Source: Desulfonema limicola | GTDB taxonomy: Bacteria; Desulfobacterota; Desulfobacteria; Desulfobacterales; Desulfosalsimonadaceae | Length of the DNA: 7,329 bases | Direction: 5' to 3' | Assembly (NCBI GenBank): GCA_020722245.1 | Contig: DYLE01000122.1 | Location: 1 to 7,329, forward strand | Part shown: positions 6,096-7,329 of the stretch, piece by piece | How positions within the stretch are numbered: position 1 is the first letter of the stretch | Layout: each line of letters starts with the position of its first letter | Program-made: the position numbers and the translations under genes | Notes under the pieces: generated by a model | The model's database searches: none | Seen by the model: the letters and a program-made list of their open reading frames with translations, nothing else | Told to the model about the DNA's origin: nothing

Positions 6096-6719
6096 ATTAT
6101 TATAGAACTGGCGGTGGGGCCGATCATGGCCAACTGTTTTATTGTGGGATGCGAGCGGACCCGCGCCGCCGCGGTGATCGATCCGGGGGACGAGGCCGAT
6201 AAAATCCTCATGTCCCTTGCGAAATCCAAACTGACGGTAAAGTATATTCTAAACACCCACGGGCATTTTGACCATGTCGGCGCAAACCGAAGGATAAAAG
6301 AGGTCACGGGCGCCGATATCCTGATTCACCGCCTGGATGCGCCCCTGCTGGAATCCCTGTCCGAGGCCGCCGCCGCCTTCGGCCTGTCTGCTGAGAACTC
6401 GCCGGCGCCGGATAAGTATATTGATGAGGGAGACCGAATCGTCTTTGGGGATATTTGCCTGAATGTGCTGCACACGCCCGGGCACTCCCCCGGCGGGGTT
6501 TCTTTTCACACCGACGGGGTGGTGTTTGTGGGGGACACCCTGTTTGCCGGCTCCATAGGCCGGACGGATTTTCCCGGCGGCGATTTTCACACCCTGATTT
6601 CAAGCATCAGGACCAAGCTTTTTCCCCTGGGGGATGAAACCATGGTCTGCACCGGACACGGGCCCCGCACCACCATCGGCCTGGAAAAGCGAAGCAACCC
6701 CTTTCTTCAAATGGCCTAG
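6093..6719 (+). CDS. MBL-fold (metallo-beta-lactamase, glyoxalase II-like) hydrolase
   Basis: Cytosolic binuclear metal hydrolase. The 208-residue protein holds the complete ligand set: THGHFDH (55-61; His56, His58, Asp60, His61), His131 in HTPGHSPGG, Asp148 in VGDTLF and His189 in TGHGP. GRTDFPGG (156-163) is also a family mark. It lacks the C-terminal glutathione-binding domain of true GloB (about 250 residues), so it belongs to the short YcbL-like group. Substrates of that group are poorly defined: thioesters such as S-lactoylglutathione analogues are possible, and no persulfide dioxygenase partner (for example a rhodanese) is visible. It starts at TTG 6093 with GGAG upstream. It stands apart from the upstream genes behind a 196-nt spacer with the inverted repeat, so it probably has its own promoter, and it converges on the AOR-family gene. 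Fold is certain; substrate is not. Confidence 0.9.
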   Translation: MIIIELAVGPIMANCFIVGCERTRAAAVIDPGDEADKILMSLAKSKLTVKYILNTHGHFDHVGANRRIKEVTGADILIHRLDAPLLESLSEAAAAFGLSAENSPAPDKYIDEGDRIVFGDICLNVLHTPGHSPGGVSFHTDGVVFVGDTLFAGSIGRTDFPGGDFHTLISSIRTKLFPLGDETMVCTGHGPRTTIGLEKRSNPFLQMA

Positions 6720-6720
6720 C

Positions 6721-6821
6721 CTACATTTTTCTTCCTTCAGCCTTCTTCCTTCTTTCTTCTTTCTTCTACCTTCAGCCTTCTACCTTCAGCCTTCAGTCTT
6801 CTACCTTCTACCTTCTACCTT
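6721..6821. repeat. Pyrimidine-rich heptamer tandem repeat between convergent genes
   Basis: From 6763 to 6818 there are eight uninterrupted 7-mers: CTTCTAC, CTTCAGC, CTTCTAC, CTTCAGC, CTTCAGT and three CTTCTAC, with a partial CTT at 6819-6821. Upstream (6731-6762) the same theme is degenerate, with CTTCAGC, CTTCTTC and TTTCTTC units. One strand is almost all pyrimidine (the other reads GTAGAAG/GCTGAAG). The tract fills the whole gap between the hydrolase stop and the convergent AOR-family gene, and extends into that gene's last codons. No conventional terminator hairpin is seen in the gap. Confidence 0.85.
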
Positions 6822-7329
6822 AAAATCAAGCCCCAGCTTTTTTAAGGTTTTGGGCGTGGGAACCCCGTTTTCATCCCAGCCGCGAAGCTTGTAGTATTTG
6901 GGCAGCATCTTGGCCAGGGGGACCGTGGTTTTATTTTTTCCGGGAACCAGGGGTTCGTCGGTAAACCGCCTGGCAAGGGAATCCTGGTCCTTTTTGATGC
7001 CCTCCCTCAGGTTAAACAGCCGCTCCAGGTTGTAGCCGCGGTCCCCGGCCCGAAGAAACAGGCCGAAATTCATCTTCATGCCGGTGGCCAGCCGGATCAG
7101 TTTGGAATGCGGCAGCATGGGCAGGTTCAGCTTGAGCAGAAACGGGGGCGCCTTGAGCAGCAGGGTCAGCATGAACCAGCTGTAGGTCAGGATCTTGGTG
7201 ATGATCCATGAGGTAATCTTCATGCCGGGGAGCTTATAGGCGATGCCGGGCACAAAGGTAAAGGCGGTGAACAGACAGTTTCCGCCGGCGCTGATGGCGG
7301 CCATCAGGTTTTGATTCAAGATCGTCCAG
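6801..7329 (-). CDS. Aldehyde:ferredoxin oxidoreductase (AOR) family protein, C-terminal part; continues past the window
   Basis: Only the last 175 residues are in the window; the reading frame is open to the edge. AOR-family enzymes are tungsten or molybdenum bis-pterin, 4Fe-4S oxidoreductases, typically oxidising aldehydes with ferredoxin in anaerobes. Recognition rests on RGYNLERLFNLREGIKKDQDSL, RRFTDEPL and YYKLRGWDENGVPTPKTLKKLGL, the conserved end of the family. The Cys in SAGGNCLFT (codon 7275-7277) matches the fourth cluster ligand. Two oddities are visible. The usual DxxGLC motif reads SAGGNC. About 150 residues follow this Cys, against about 111 in Pyrococcus furiosus AOR, because of a hydrophobic stretch (WIITKILTYSWFMLTLLLK and what follows). 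The last six residues (KVEGRR) and the stop come from the heptamer tract. Substrate unknown. The gene converges on the MBL hydrolase. Confidence 0.88.
   Translation of the reverse strand, partial: WTILNQNLMAAISAGGNCLFTAFTFVPGIAYKLPGMKITSWIITKILTYSWFMLTLLLKAPPFLLKLNLPMLPHSKLIRLATGMKMNFGLFLRAGDRGYNLERLFNLREGIKKDQDSLARRFTDEPLVPGKNKTTVPLAKMLPKYYKLRGWDENGVPTPKTLKKLGLDFKVEGRR

Noticed and set aside
6721..6821. The repeat tract as a CRISPR array or a terminator
   Set aside because: Units are 7 nt with no spacers, and there is no dyad symmetry that could form a terminator stem.
6634..6894. Open frame of 86 residues across the pyrimidine tract
   Set aside because: Composition (Phe/Leu/Ser/Pro repeats) is dictated by the heptamer tract and it overlaps two recognisable genes.

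Overview
The window reads as chromosomal DNA of an anaerobic, fairly GC-rich bacterium, most likely a sulfate-reducer-like Desulfobacterota (former Deltaproteobacteria). This is an inference from three things: the order ribD-ribE-ribBA-ribH-nusB, an aldehyde:ferredoxin oxidoreductase-family (tungsten/molybdopterin) gene at the right edge, and a small Cys/Trp protein of a type I associate with that group. There is no sign of phage, integrase, transposase, CRISPR, tRNA or rRNA.

Layout. Positions 1-150 hold the edge of a dispersed inverted repeat and an untranslated leader. Positions 151-4213 hold a complete riboflavin block on the + strand: ribD (bifunctional deaminase/reductase), ribE (riboflavin synthase), ribBA (DHBP synthase/GTP cyclohydrolase II fusion), ribH (lumazine synthase), then nusB. 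A terminator-like hairpin separates ribE from ribBA. A TrpB2-type tryptophan synthase beta chain follows nusB after 13 nt, and after it comes a 91-residue Cys-rich orphan protein whose 5' end contains a strong hairpin. A 196-nt AT-rich spacer carries a long, perfect-armed inverted repeat. Next is a TTG-started metallo-beta-lactamase-fold (glyoxalase II-like) hydrolase. A ~100-nt pyrimidine-rich heptamer tract then separates it from the convergent 3' end of the AOR-family gene, which runs off the right edge.

How the genes work together. RibBA (two entry reactions), RibD (two middle steps), RibH and RibE supply everything from GTP plus ribulose 5-phosphate to riboflavin, except the phosphatase step and the flavokinase RibF, which are not here. 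NusB (antitermination/rRNA synthesis) is a common passenger of rib clusters. The TrpB2 gene is close enough to be cotranscribed, but no trpA is present.

The items most worth a second look are: the heptamer tract that writes the last six codons and the stop codon of the AOR-family gene; a hydrophobic insertion and changed pterin motif in that protein; the inverted repeat that appears to flank the rib-trpB module on both sides; and the small Cys protein with a terminator-like hairpin inside its coding region. I did not find a clear new multi-gene system here.
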